The position numbers and the translations under genes were made by a program. From Isochrysis galbana (taxonomy: Eukaryota; Haptophyta; Isochrysidales; Isochrysidaceae), in assembly GCA_018136815.1 (NCBI GenBank), contig CM030933.1:4878557-4942556 (forward strand): DNA of 64,000 bases, read 5' to 3'. A model generated the notes under the pieces. It did no database searches, was not told where the DNA came from, and worked only from the letters and a program-made list of their open reading frames with translations. Below are positions 41,423 through 51,542 of the stretch, piece by piece. Position 1 is the first letter of the stretch. Every line of letters begins with the position of its first letter.

Positions 41423-42513
41423 TTATGCCATCGTTAGGCCTCCATCGACCGCAATGCTTTGTCCGGTCACGGCATCGGACGCACTTGATGCAAAAAAGAC
41501 GCACGCTCGTGCGAAATCACGGACTGATGTCGTGCGGCGAAGAGGCGTGCCCGCCGCAACAAAGTCGAAAACCTCGCGCGTAGTGAGGGCGGATGCATCT
41601 GTCGTGTCGAGAAGCCCGCCGGCAACAAGGTTGACTCGAACTCCCTGCACAAGCAAATGGCTGCAAGGTGAGTGAGTGCGTGCGAAATTGAATCTGGCCC
41701 ATCGCATCCTCAGGATGAGGCTTTGGTGGAGGGAATAGAATATTTACTGCTTCTTACTTTGGGGCCTAGCTCAGCGGCAAGGTTGCGAGTCAGTCCTACC
41801 ACAGCAGCCTTAGCCGCCTGATAGTCGTAGTAAGTCACAACTGGGTTGTAGACGAGGTTTGTGCCTGCCAGGCACGAATTTCATCCAAGGCATCGATGAG
41901 TGGGTCGCGCACGCGAATGTGTGCACAATTTCTGCCGTCTTCTTGCCAGGCCACCTTCAGTTCAACACAGGAGGCACAACGCACCAATCATCACAACTTT
42001 GCCATATCCTTGTGCTTCGAAGTGAGGGAGGACAGCCTGCACTGCGTTGATTGCGCCACGCACGGTGCCGTCCATCTGCTGCTGCATGTGAACCCATTCA
42101 AGCGTCTTGATCGAGGCGGGTGCGGCAGCGGGATTGAACTGATACGATGCAAGGGCATTGTTCACCAGCACGTGAACTGCACCAAACTCTTTCAATGCAG
42201 TTTCGACGAGCGCCTCCATATCGGATTTGCTCGTAACGTCACCGTACACTGCGATCGCGCGCCCCGAATGCGGCGATGTGTTGATTGCGGCCGCGATGGC
42301 CTCAGCCTTCTCTTTGCTGTGCAGGTAGTTTACAACGATGCTGGCGCCCTCCTCAGCAAACACTCTTGCGATCTCAGCCCCAACGCCCCTGCTGGCGCCA
42401 GTGACGATGACGACCTTGCCGTCAAGCTGGCCTTGCGCCATTTGGCTTGACGTGCCGCACTCCTGTGCCACCCCCCCCCACGCCAGCCCCAAAAGAAGCA
42501 GAGGCAGCCTCAT
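41423..42513 (-). CDS. Short-chain dehydrogenase/reductase (FabG3-like) with signal peptide, three exons
   Basis: The join (minus) is 42513-41985, 41864-41758 and 41644-41423, giving 285 residues; introns of 119-120 and 113 nt are GT-AG and the frame closes. The leader MRLPLLLLGLAWGGVAQ is a signal peptide. Cofactor motif TGASRGVGAEI and NNA (LVNNAL) are present; the catalytic YxxxK is YQAAK, built across exon 2. The usual catalytic Ser position reads IGTNLVYNPVV, a form I know from a bacterial SDR group annotated as 3-oxoacyl-ACP reductase FabG3; the C-terminal part (GLLDTTDAS, TPLRRTTS, VDGGL) fits it too. It likely reduces a keto group with NADPH inside a membrane-bounded compartment; substrate unknown. 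Confidence 0.8.
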
Positions 42514-42940
42514 CGCCGACAAAGGTGACAGCGGCAAAGTTGCCGACGGCCGAGAGAGAGCAACGGGAAGAGATCATTTAGTACTCTAGAGGGTTTTTGA
42601 GAAGGTTTCACTCCGGGGTTTCACTTGCTCGACTACCGAGTAAAGCTAGGTGAAACAAAATGGATATTTGGGTCCAAAAAAGTGGATATTTCCGCCAACC
42701 CCTAATCCCTGCCTGCATCACATACAGCCCTGCCGGTTTCCGTCGGCGCAGCGGCTTAGCCTCGTCGAGCGTCTGCGTAGCCCACCGCAGGCAGAAGTCA
42801 ACCTACGGTGTGGGGACCACACCGGGGGGGGGGGGGGGGCAAGGTGTCGTTCCGTCGTTCCGTCAATTGTGGGACATCAGTCGAATTGAGCTATCAAATG
42901 TCCATATATTATGATCTATTTTTGGCGACAGAGTCCAGCG
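42514..42940. other. Upstream region of the SDR gene
   Basis: Promoter side of the minus-strand SDR. It contains GGATATTTGGGTCC.. and a G13-like run near 42823. No gene recognised. Confidence 0.4.
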
Positions 42941-42947
42941 CCCATTG

Positions 42948-43225
42948 AGACACCGTGCGTGCGCATAGCAGCTCCTTTCTCTGCGGTTTACACTCACATA
43001 TTATAAGAGAGATGTCTCATTGGAAGGGTGTGATGAGTTGCAATCACCCATGTGCACGCCGTGGATGCGCACGGCGCGATGTGCCTCGGTTCCCCCCGCG
43101 GGGGCGCCGTGCGTGCGCATAGCAGCTTGTTTCTCTGCGGTTTACAATTACATAAACACGCAGTATGAGAGGGATGTTTCGCGGGAAGGGTGTGATGAGT
43201 TGCAATCACCCAGTGCATCCAGACA
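42948..43225. repeat. Imperfect direct repeat, ~157-bp period
   Basis: GTGCGTGCGCATAGCAGCT, TTTCTCTGCGGTTTACA and GGAAGGGTGTGATGAGTTGC, followed by AATCACCCA, occur twice in the same order. Confidence 0.7.
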
Positions 43226-43641
43226 TTGTTCGAGGCAGCGGCGGCAGCAATGGCGGTGGCGGAGTACATCATGCACTGATGCAGTCCCTTTCTGGAAGGG
43301 AGGTCGACATCATCGAGGTGCAAGTGTTGCAACCTCGTCACGTGGAGCTCCTCATCGACGGTAGCGTTTCCACCAATCGTCACTTCCTGGAAGGCCTTGA
43401 TAATCCAGTTTCGATCGAAGAAGTCCTTGAGATGAAGATCGGCCCACTGAGATTGGGCAGTTACCTCTGTGTCTGCAGACTCCAGCCGACTGCGAAGGTG
43501 TAAGTTGAGCAGCAGGAGAGAGAGGATGGTGGCACGATGAACCCGGTCAACAGCGTCGCGCAGCGCCTGCAGGTGATGAGGCAGTATGAGTTTTTCTGCA
43601 TTGCAAAACACAGCACGCGTGTCGCCAACTTGCTCAGACAT
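42994..43641 (-). CDS. Hypothetical protein, unrecognised
   Basis: The frame has 215 residues. The first ~140 look coding (MSEQVGDTRAVFCNAEKLIL, RVHRATILSLLLLNLHLRS, FQEVTIGGNATVDEELHV). The rest is read through the direct repeat at 42948-43225 and is probably not protein or lies beyond a splice donor. No family recognised and no neighbour suggests a role. Confidence 0.3.
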   Translation of the reverse strand: MSEQVGDTRAVFCNAEKLILPHHLQALRDAVDRVHRATILSLLLLNLHLRSRLESADTEVTAQSQWADLHLKDFFDRNWIIKAFQEVTIGGNATVDEELHVTRLQHLHLDDVDLPSRKGLHQCMMYSATAIAAAAASNNVWMHWVIATHHTLPAKHPSHTACLCNCKPQRNKLLCARTAPPRGEPRHIAPCASTACTWVIATHHTLPMRHLSYNM

Positions 43642-44099
43642 GTCACCCGCCTCTGATGTACATCTGACTACCGCAGCGGGAGGTGGTCTTCCGAGAGGGT
43701 CTTCTCGCTTTCAAACTGACACGGCGCCATTGACGCGAGCATGCACCCTAGTCGATGGCCGAGCGCGAGTGTGAGAAGGAGAGTGAGCGTCTGAGAGCAC
43801 CGTTCGTACCGGAAGGACAGCCTTCGAAATGCTTGCAGGCCGCGGCCCAATGGACGAGGTGCTCGGGAAGAGGAGAAGGGGTAGGGCGGTCAAACAGTGT
43901 TTTTTTATAAGGGGTGAAAAATGACCATCTCAGAATTGAGGATATTTGAGGATTTTTCACGGTAGAAAGTTCCCAATACGCCCAACTAGGAGCACATATC
44001 CGGGGTCCAATAGGGCCCGGACCCCCCCCCCCTTGGGCCCCCACAACAAAACATAATCAAAAAAAGACAGAAGACGCTAAAATCGCAACAGCTTGAAAA

Positions 44100-44905
44100 G
44101 CTCAACTTCAAGTCGAGACCGTGCGGGCTGCGTGCCCGTTTTCGACGATCCATCCGAATGGGGGACCCCGCCAGATACCAAATACACAGGTCCCACCCGC
44201 ATGGTCACGCCAATCGGACAGGCCGCGCCCCGATACCTCGTCGAAATCTATCATCCGCCGAGCCCATTGAACGTTGAGCCGTCGCCGAGGGAGGCCCGGA
44301 GAGCCCAACTTCGAACCGATGGCGGGCGCGCGGCCTGCCCGTTTTCGACGATCCATCCAAATGGGGGGGCCCGTGAGATACCAAATGCACAGGTCCCACC
44401 CGCATGGTCACACCAATCGCGTGGGCCGCGCGCCGAAATCTCGTGGAAATCAGCCATCCGTGGAGCCCATTCGACGTTTGACGTCTCCGAGCGAGGCCGG
44501 GAGAGCCCAACTTCGAAGCGATGGCGGGCGCGCGGCCTGCCCGTTTTCGACGATCCATCCAGATGGACGACCCCACCAGATACCAAATGCACAGGTCCCA
44601 CCCGCATGGTCACACCAATCGCGTGGGCCGCGCGCCGAAATCTCGTGGAAATCAGCCATCCGTGGAGCCCATTCAACGTTTGACGTCTCCGAGCGAGGCC
44701 GGGAGAGCCCGACTTCGAAGCGAAAGCGGGCGCGCTGCGTGCCCGATTTCGACAATCCATCCAGATGGGGGGGGGGCGTCAGACACTAAATATACAGGGA
44801 CCACCCACACAGCCACGCCAATCGTGCAGGCCGCGCGCCGAATCCTCGTCGCAGTCAGCCATCTGCAGATCCCTTTGAATGTTGACGTCTGACGTAGCCG
44901 AGGGA
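44100..44905. repeat. Tandem repeat, four units of ~202 bp
   Basis: The landmark CCCGTTTTCGACGATCCATC recurs at 44135, 44338, 44540 and (diverged) 44742. Each unit also has GATACCAAATGCACAGGTCC, CACCCGCATGGTCAC and GAGCCCATT.AACGTT. Because 202 is not a multiple of three, the long open frames across it change phase in each unit and are unlikely to be genes. Confidence 0.88.
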
Positions 44906-45175
44906 GCGCCGCCGCCGCCGCCGCCCCCACTTACTGGCCCGTCGCCGCCGCCGCTTTTGCCGATGTATACTTAATTCTGACTGGCGGACTGCCAGCGGCT
45001 CTCTGTCTCAGCTGCCCACCGGAGGTTGACTGACGCCGCGTCGGCTCCACGGTCTACAGCTCTACTTGACTTCTACGTCAAGTATTGCGAAGACCTTGGT
45101 GTGCTTCTCCGCTTCTCGAGCTCCGCGTGCCCGGACTGCTTTCGTTGCGCCGTCGCGCGTCATCAACAGTATAAA

Positions 45176-45880
45176 TTAATTTTCAATGCCACCTGCCAAG
45201 GCCACCACCCAGCGGCAGACAATGATTTCTGCTCTGGGTGGTGGGTTCCCGCGAGATGCACTATGAGGCGCTCTGGCAGGATCTTGGGCTTTCCTGCCCG
45301 CCGCAGCGTAGAGCGCCTCGACGAGGCCCGTCCTGAGGCCACCCACGGGTCTCGCCTCATCGATCAATGCCGGATCTGGCACTGTCAGAGAGAGGATGGC
45401 CGCGTAGGCAGCCTCAACGCAGAGGCTCGTCAGCCACGCGTGGACGGACGCGTCGGTGAGCTGGTCCTGGTTCTCGATGCCGAGTTCGAGTAAGCGCGAA
45501 TCCTGCGAGGGGCGGGTCGGGATGGTCGGGGCGGGGTCTGTGGTAGCCAGGGTAGCCGCGTGCGCGCGCTGTGAGGAGCTGGGTGGGCTGCGCGGGCAAT
45601 GATGCCAGAGGGTCAGGGGGTGGTCGGACTGTCGGCAGCCCGACACGGCGCTGCATCGGGCGGGAATCAAATGCCGAATGTAGCTTAGATATAAAGGAAC
45701 CGATCCCCCCGCGGGCGCGAGCGCCAATTCTTTACGGGTAGAGCGTGAGTGCGCGTGACGGAGGGGGGGAGAGGGGGGGCGGATCGCACCATTTCTTGGC
45801 GAAGATTTTCGTAGCGTCAGGTAGCCCCCCCCGGGAGGTTTTTTATTGGGCATCGCGCCACGGTCAAAAAAGCAGCCCAA
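45176..45880 (-). CDS. Unassigned ORF inside the TIR segment
   Basis: The frame has 234 residues; the C-terminal half (QDQLTDASVHAWLTSLCVEA, AYAAILSLTVPD) has ordinary amino-acid composition and could be coding. The N-terminal half is low complexity. No domain recognised. Confidence 0.25.
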   Translation of the reverse strand: MGCFFDRGAMPNKKPPGGGYLTLRKSSPRNGAIRPPSPPLRHAHSRSTRKELALAPAGGSVPLYLSYIRHLIPARCSAVSGCRQSDHPLTLWHHCPRSPPSSSQRAHAATLATTDPAPTIPTRPSQDSRLLELGIENQDQLTDASVHAWLTSLCVEAAYAAILSLTVPDPALIDEARPVGGLRTGLVEALYAAAGRKAQDPARAPHSASRGNPPPRAEIIVCRWVVALAGGIEN

Positions 45881-45934
45881 TCCATACTAGTAGCTAGTAG
45901 TTAAAAAGCCCCTGTTTGACCGCCCTAGAAGGGG

Positions 45935-46433
45935 GGGGGGCGCGGGGAAGAGGAGAAGGGGGGGGGGGCGCCCCGCGCCGCAGGGGGGGAAGAGGAGTTG
46001 GGAGTCCCAACCATAATCCTCCCTTCCCCGCACACCGCCTCGCACACTTCACCACTCACCACCGGGCTAGTGTGAATTTCCGGAAGCTTCCGCGAAAGTT
46101 CGCGGAAGGCACATCGTTCTCGACGGACTGGAAGCCAAAGGTGCGACTCGAGCTGGAGCAGCATACCCCCCCCCCCCTCACGCCCTCTGCGCGTGGGGCG
46201 ACGTGCGATGGCTGCACTAGACAAGCACAATGTACACGTTCACTTCCGTCGCGAAGCTTGCCGCCCCAGTGCCTTCTCATCGCCCAGCGCCTTGCGCTTG
46301 TACCCTCCTTATGGTCGCACCGTTTCTTGTACCTCGCTGTTCTGGTGCATCTTGCTGTCTTGCTTGTGCGTGCTTATCTGACGCGCTTGTGCCCTCGCCC
46401 TTCCCGATGCAGCTAATCCTTAGCTATTGAATC
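45935..46433. other. Promoter side of the light-harvesting gene
   Basis: G-rich at 45935-45990, then mixed sequence; no TATA box or other defined motif could be assigned. Confidence 0.45.
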
Positions 46434-47123
46434 ATGCTTTCATTTACCACTACTCCAATTTCTTTCGTTGGACCAGCCACTGGTTTCGCGTCCACTCGTG
46501 CAACGCATGTGATTTTCATGTCAGAGGATGTCCCGCCTGTTTTCTCCAAGGTCGAGGAGCAAGTGCCGCTCCCTCCGCCACCCGAGTTCAACCCCAGCAC
46601 TTTTGCGCAAAGCCTACCCGGCATCAGCGCGCCACTCGGCTTCTTCGATCCGGCTGGCTTCTGTGACGGTACCAACAAGGAGGGCGCGGCATCGGAGGGC
46701 AAAATTCGCTTTTACCGTGAGGTTGAGGTCAAGCACGGCCGCATCGCCATGCTTGCGGCGTTGGGATTCCCATTGGCGGAACAGTTTCATCCGCTCTTCG
46801 GTGGTAACATCGATGTGCCGTCTTACATCGCCTTCCAACAAACACCGCTCCAAACCTTTTGGCCTGCGGTCGTGTTTAGCATCGCTGTGATTGAGGTGTT
46901 TTCTATTTTCCCAGCCTTCGAGAACCCCAACGTCGAGGGGTGGGCTATTAAGTCTTCACACGTTGCCGGCGATTACGGATTCGATCCACTTGGACTCAAG
47001 CCGACGGAACCGGCTGCACTTGCGGAAATGCAAACCAAGGAGATCAACAATGGCCGCTTGGCAATGATTGCTATTGCCGGTATGGTGATGCAAGAGCTCG
47101 TTACAGGGCAAAAGCTCTTTTAA
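46434..47123 (+). CDS. Fucoxanthin chlorophyll a/c-binding (light-harvesting) protein
   Basis: The protein has 229 residues in a single exon. A ~30-residue leader (MLSFTTTPISFVGPATGFAS) is followed by the mature start with LGFFDPAGFCDG. Helix 1 carries the chlorophyll-binding motif EVKHGRIAMLAALGFPLAEQ near residue 98. A middle hydrophobic helix (FWPAVVFSIAVIEVF) follows, then GDYGFDPLGLKP, and helix 3 reads TKEINNGRLAMIAIAGMVMQ. The paired E..HGR/E..NGR motifs form the salt-bridged core of the LHC fold in the thylakoid membrane. The sequence type is that of chlorophyll c algae, not green plants, and is the best single clue to the host lineage. Confidence 0.92.
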   Translation: MLSFTTTPISFVGPATGFASTRATHVIFMSEDVPPVFSKVEEQVPLPPPPEFNPSTFAQSLPGISAPLGFFDPAGFCDGTNKEGAASEGKIRFYREVEVKHGRIAMLAALGFPLAEQFHPLFGGNIDVPSYIAFQQTPLQTFWPAVVFSIAVIEVFSIFPAFENPNVEGWAIKSSHVAGDYGFDPLGLKPTEPAALAEMQTKEINNGRLAMIAIAGMVMQELVTGQKLF

Positions 47124-48090
47124 GACAGCCGAGCCTCTGAGTTGGCAACGTATCGGTTCCCATTCGGAAGTATGAGCGCGCGCCTCGTCTAGTCGAGTTG
47201 GGGTCTTCCGACTGTCTCTCGTCACTCTCTCTCGTGAAGCTTCGCGCTAAAAGACTAGCAGGAGTGCGAGGCAACGGTCTTGCGCATAGCTTGTAGTTTG
47301 ACAAGCAAGTACTTGCTCAAAGCTAGCGCACCGTATAGCATTCAAGTGCATGATGCGTTGAATCGTGCACCATACTCAATAAGTTCTCATACTAAGGGTC
47401 AATGAGGATGCGCCGCGCGGGGCGGTCAAACAGCTATTTTGTTGTCTATGGGTGAACAAAAGCAAAAGCAAAATAAATCCTAAGAAGACTACCACTACCT
47501 GCAAGGCGGAGTAAAAAAAATCTTAAAAACTAGCCGTTATGTGCACGGCGTGAGGCAGAGTGCAGAGTGCTTTTGCTGCTCCTAACTACCCTCCCTATCT
47601 AACCACTTCCCCTTTCCCCTCCCCCCGCTGAGAGGGTGCAACCTCAGGTTTGGTTGTTTTTTTGGCAACTACCCCCACGTGGACGGTAAAAAAAAATCTT
47701 CTTAAAATTCCCCGCTACGTTTGCGGCGTGAGGCAGTGTGCTAGTGTACCTCCCTACTACCCGACCTTAACCCCTAACAACCCCCTTCCCCTTTCCCAGT
47801 TCCCTCATTTTCGGAGAAGCTGGTTCCAGGGAGGCCGCGCGCGCTGCTTCGGCCGGGAGTTGGAGAGAAGGGGGCGAGAGACTGTGGTTCGTCCTTTGTG
47901 TCGGTGTTGGCTCAGGTTATCCTCCCTTAAATCTCTTAGGCTCCGCTTTAATAACCGCTGTGCTTCCGACTAAGAGGTTAAGCTACTTTAGGTGATGTGT
48001 CGTAGGTTCAGACCTTTTGCCGCTTGCAAGAGGTCCTCCGACGTTCCTAGGTTGAAATCCTTGTCCACCGTGTACAACGGGCTTACCATT
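47124..48090. other. Spacer with duplicated A/C-rich blocks
   Basis: At 47415 GGGCGGTCAAACAG recurs as a single copy. Two similar blocks (about 47505-47610 and 47685-47800) share AAAATCTT..AAAA, CGGCGTGAGGCAG and CCCCTTTCCC. No gene recognised. Confidence 0.5.
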
Positions 48091-48866
48091 TTCTTAATAT
48101 GTTTGTTGCTCGGGGCGTGCAACCCCATACTCTCTCGTTGTTTTTTTAGCCTCTGAAAGAAACCGACTTTCGCCGTTGCTAGCGGGTGGTATCTCGTAAG
48201 TATCGAGTATCGCTCTTAAAATCGACTTAACGGACCTGCCGTCCGCGTTGCCATACTGGATGTTGTAGAAGTCGGTTAGTATGTACCTCCACGCCAGGAT
48301 ACCTAAGTAGCCTGAGGAGGGGTGCGGCCTATCCACCTGATAACAGAAAAGACGTTGGGCTGTTTCGGATCCCGGCCTAAGGCTAATCCCCAGAAGTCGC
48401 GAGCTTGGGCGGTCTTTCTCTCCCTCCCTCCTACCCATCCACTCCGTCAGCCAAACGGAACAGTGCCACGTGAGGGTATGAAGGGGGGGGGGGGCATTGC
48501 TCTAGGTGCTGCTTCCGCTCGCCCGGCGCTGCCCTCGCTCAGCCCAGCCACTGTCCCTCCCGGTCAGGAGACGTTGGCGCGCCTCTCCGCCCGCCTATGT
48601 GGACGCATCTCCTCCCGCCTATGGGACGCCTGCGCGCCTTCGTACGGTGGGGTGGGGTGCAACCACCTGCTTTGGTTTGGCTGAAGAGGAGCGAGGGCGC
48701 GGTGAAAGGGCAGGACCGGCTGCGATGTCCCCTTTTCTGCGGTCAAATCGCATTGCTGCACGTTTGTACTGTAATAAGGGGGTCCTTTAAGTAGAACTTA
48801 TACCGTCCACATGGGGGGCACTTGCGAAAAAAACAACCAAACCTGAGGTTGCACCCTCTTCCCTGG
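47628..48866. repeat. Inverted repeat pair of ~60 bp
   Basis: The left arm (47628-47690) reads GAGGGTGCAACCTCAGGTTT, GGTTGTTTTTTT, GCAACT and GTGGACGGTA. The right arm (48803-48866) is its reverse complement with few mismatches. Between the arms lies an ORF2 tail fragment on the minus strand. Confidence 0.65.
48094..48438 (-). mobile_element. Non-LTR ORF2 C-terminal fragment
   Basis: The frame includes GYLGILAWRYILTDFYNIQY and GRSVKSILRAILDTYEI, similar to 26418-26560. It ends in a tail of KKTTREYGVARP. Only the end of ORF2 is present. Confidence 0.6.
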
Positions 48867-49100
48867 TCGCCAGGCAGACAGATGCCTCTGGGCGGCTCCC
48901 ATGGCCAGCGAGGAGCGAGGCAAGCGTGGGAGAGGCGGGGGGGCCAGGGGCTGAGCCCCAGCCCCAGCCTCCACTGCCCCCTGAGCTGCCCTTGCTGGCC
49001 CTCTGGGAGCTCCCAAAGGCCCTCTGAGAGCAGGCCGTGGCGCGCCGCATGGCGACGCGCCGCAGGGACACGGGTGGAGGAGAACGGAGAGAGGGAGAGG
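48860..49100 (+). repeat. GC-rich retroelement 5' block
   Basis: It contains GGTCGCCAGGCAGACAG, CCAGCCTCCACTGCCCCCTG, GCCCTCTGGGAG and GCGCGCCGCATGGCGACGCG followed by CCGCAGGGACAC. It is collinear with 15415-15615. Confidence 0.7.
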
Positions 49101-49354
49101 GAGAGGGGGGGGTTTGCACCCCCCCCGATGGAGTGCGGAGTGCGGTAAGAAATGGGACCCGTTTGCGTAAGCAAACGGGCGGAGAGGGGCGGCCGGCGAC
49201 AGGTGGGAGATGAGGAGGGAGAGGCTCAAGGCGCCTACGAGAACCCTTGTGGCAGGTATCTCGAGGCGCAGTCTTTTATTCCTCGAGGACCGCTCGCGGC
49301 GAGAGCTGTAAGGGCCGTTCCGCTTCATGGACGAGAGGACCCTCCCCGCCCCCC

Positions 49355-49600
49355 CGGTGTTTTTCCCCGGTGAGTCGCCCGACGTAGGTCGGTCCGCCTC
49401 ACTGGGTTTTCCCCCATTGTAACTTGTGGGGAGTTATAATGGGAGCCGGGGGTTTGCGAGGGGGGAGATTTGTAGGGATGCATATATGAGTATGTGTCTG
49501 TGCCATCACTTCAAGGTGTGCGGGCAAGTACGCTGAGGGGTGTCGTGATAGTACCGGGCTAGTGGCAGTAGTGGTACTAACGCTCAGTTGTTTTAAAAAA
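49355..49600 (+). repeat. 3'-end type repeat, copy 3
   Basis: Same family and orientation as 19215-19485 and 20085-20345; it ends GTACCGGGCTAGTGGCAGTA, GTGGTACTAACGCTCAGTTG and an A-rich tail. Confidence 0.78.
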
Positions 49601-49951
49601 TAGCGGCTAGATTTTAAGATTTGTTTTAGTTCATAGCCCATCAAAATACAAACCAGGGCAAGAGAAGAGACTGAGGCATGCTTATCGTTGTTGTCCTTTC
49701 CAATTTCGGGGAGGCACATGGTATAGTAACGTTTATGTACGTTTTCGAGCTTCGTGTGTAAGTAGCATCGACATGCTTGACATGCCTGAGACACTGACAT
49801 CGCGCGGTGTGGCACACTTCACTAGGGGCGCATGAAGGTCGGGGGAGTAGGTCAAGATCTCTCTTCATGGTATGACCGTGGGTGGGCTTTTTCAAGTTGC
49901 CCGAAGCCCGCTTCACTACACACTTCGCTGCCTGACCGAGCAACCAAATAG

Positions 49952-50131
49952 ATGGACGACTTCATCGAGTTGTACGTCACATCGCTGCTCTCTCCTGTTT
50001 GTCTCAACTTCTATTGGCATCTGGTCAGAAACGAAATGCCCTCGGATCAATCGCTCTCAGAACGTAATTTCAAGAAGCTGAGTATCAGAGCCTTGTACAA
50101 ACTGGGAATACTGTGCGACGAAGTCACGTAG
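49952..50131 (+). CDS. Small ORF, unrecognised
   Basis: 59 codons from ATG to TAG with normal, non-repetitive composition (MDDFIELYVTSLLSPVCLNF, NFKKLSIRALYKLGILCDE). It lies convergently 117 bp from the end of the aminotransferase gene. It may be a terminal exon of a longer gene. No family recognised. Confidence 0.3.
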   Translation: MDDFIELYVTSLLSPVCLNFYWHLVRNEMPSDQSLSERNFKKLSIRALYKLGILCDEVT

Positions 50132-50247
50132 GCTCCACATGCACTCATATTGTGGCCATATACCATCCAGATCCAACTGTTATGGAGAAACTGAGTAGTG
50201 TGTCGAACAGGAAGGGCATCCAAGACCCTTCTTAGGCTGTCGGGTCC

Positions 50248-51381
50248 TTAGCCAGAAAAACTGGAATCACCAATGACACGGGCTAACGCGGCTAGCATCC
50301 TGTCATTCTCATCACGTGTGCCGATAGAGATGCGTACACAGTCGTCGCAATGAAGCATGGAGCCACGGTAGCGTAATATTACTCCGTCTTCCTGGCAAAG
50401 CTGTTCACAGATTTCCTTGCATCGTGCCATCTTAACGAGCAAGAAATTGGCGTCACTAGGCACAATATGGTGCACGGCGCGTGCGAAGGCTGGCGCGGAG
50501 AGTGTGTCGCACACGCGCTTACGTTCTAGAAGGAGCTTATCGCGCTGAGACCGCACAGTTTCCGCCGCTGCAATTACGCGTGTTGTCGCCTCCTCGGCTA
50601 GGACCGACAAGTTAAAGGGCGCCTTGACGCGATCAATGACCGCCACTAGCTCTGGTGAAGCCACAGCGAAGCCAACACGGGCACCCGCTAGACCCCATGC
50701 CTTGGAGAAGGTTTGCATAACCACGACGTTCCGAAAACGGTCAACAAGTCCGAGGCAGCTCTCGGCCTCTCCCGCATAGTCGATGTACGCCTCGTCAACA
50801 ACGACCATGGCGCCAGCCGCAGCAGTGGCAACCGCCTCGATATCGGCTCTCCGCAGCAGCCGTGAGGTCGGGTTACCTGGTGAGCACAGGAAGATAATTT
50901 TCACTCTGGGTGTCAGTGCTCCGATGATCTCCGTCACCTGGAGCTGGTAGTCAAGCGGTGAGAGCGGCACGTCGACAGTGGCCACATCATTGATCTCGCC
51001 AAAGATGCTGTACATGGCGTAGGTGGGTGAGCAGATCATGATGGCGTCCTTGGCGGGTGTGCAGCTCACACGGATAAGCAAATCGATAACCTCGTCCGAA
51101 CCGACGCCGACAAAGATCTGCGCAGCGTCACAGCCTCGCAGCTTGGCAATTGCTGACTTGAGCCGTATTTGCCTCGGGTCCGGATAACGATGGAGGCTGG
51201 TGCCCAGAACTTCGTCAGGCTGCACCACACAGCCCTGCGGGTTCTCGTTGGCGTCCAGGAGAACAGGAGAGGTCGCATTGCCAAAGCGCGGCGGGAAGAC
51301 GTACGGTTTAAGCCGAAGGACGCATGGGCGCAAGATGGACTCAAGGGAAAAGCCCTCAGGGAGCCTGTCATCGGAGCCCAT
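50248..51381 (-). CDS. hisC: Histidinol-phosphate aminotransferase
   Basis: The protein has 377 residues in one exon, from the ATG at 51381. It is a fold-type I PLP aminotransferase of the HisC group: substrate-side motif LDANENPQG, HRYPDPRQ, PLP-binding region GVGSDEVIDLL, NPTS (usual NPTG), the Asp of VVVDEAYIDYAG, and the Schiff-base Lys near residue 227 in TFSKAWGLAGARVGF. The C-terminal RGSMLHCDDCVRISIGTRDEN is the family's phosphate-binding end (usual RISIGT). It converts imidazole-acetol phosphate plus glutamate to histidinol phosphate in histidine synthesis. No clear transit peptide is present; an upstream (GA)n tract precedes it. Confidence 0.92.
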   Translation of the reverse strand: MGSDDRLPEGFSLESILRPCVLRLKPYVFPPRFGNATSPVLLDANENPQGCVVQPDEVLGTSLHRYPDPRQIRLKSAIAKLRGCDAAQIFVGVGSDEVIDLLIRVSCTPAKDAIMICSPTYAMYSIFGEINDVATVDVPLSPLDYQLQVTEIIGALTPRVKIIFLCSPGNPTSRLLRRADIEAVATAAAGAMVVVDEAYIDYAGEAESCLGLVDRFRNVVVMQTFSKAWGLAGARVGFAVASPELVAVIDRVKAPFNLSVLAEEATTRVIAAAETVRSQRDKLLLERKRVCDTLSAPAFARAVHHIVPSDANFLLVKMARCKEICEQLCQEDGVILRYRGSMLHCDDCVRISIGTRDENDRMLAALARVIGDSSFSG

Positions 51382-51476
51382 CGCCGCAGCGAACTCCCTC
51401 CCTCCCCCTCCCTCCCTGCCTCTCTCTCTCTTTTCTCTCCCTCTGCCTACTTTATTCTTCACAAAATAGATCTCTG

Positions 51477-51542
<66 letters not shown>

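Larger units (their letters stand above)
43882..45927. mobile_element. TIR-bounded segment, TA-flanked, containing a tandem repeat
   Basis: The left end at 43882 reads TAGGGCGGTCAAACAG; the right end at 45927 is its exact mirror (CTGTTTGACCGCCCTA). A TA at each end fits a Tc1/mariner-type duplication or is part of the repeat. A related left end (TAGGGCGGTCAAACA plus ~60 bp, with AAGGGTGAAAA and A.TTGAGG) is at 11852. The interior has four ~202-bp tandem units and an unassigned minus-strand ORF, but no recognised transposase. GGGAAGAGGAGAAGGGG occurs just outside both ends. Confidence 0.6.

Noticed and set aside
44093-44892. Long ORFs across the 202-bp tandem repeat
   Set aside because: The repeat length is not a multiple of three and ORFs are open in several frames on both strands; better explained as stop-poor repeat DNA.
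47980-48060. tRNA-like B-box strings (GGTTCAGACC, GGTTGAAATCC)
   Set aside because: No cloverleaf could be folded around them and no matching A box was found at the right distance.
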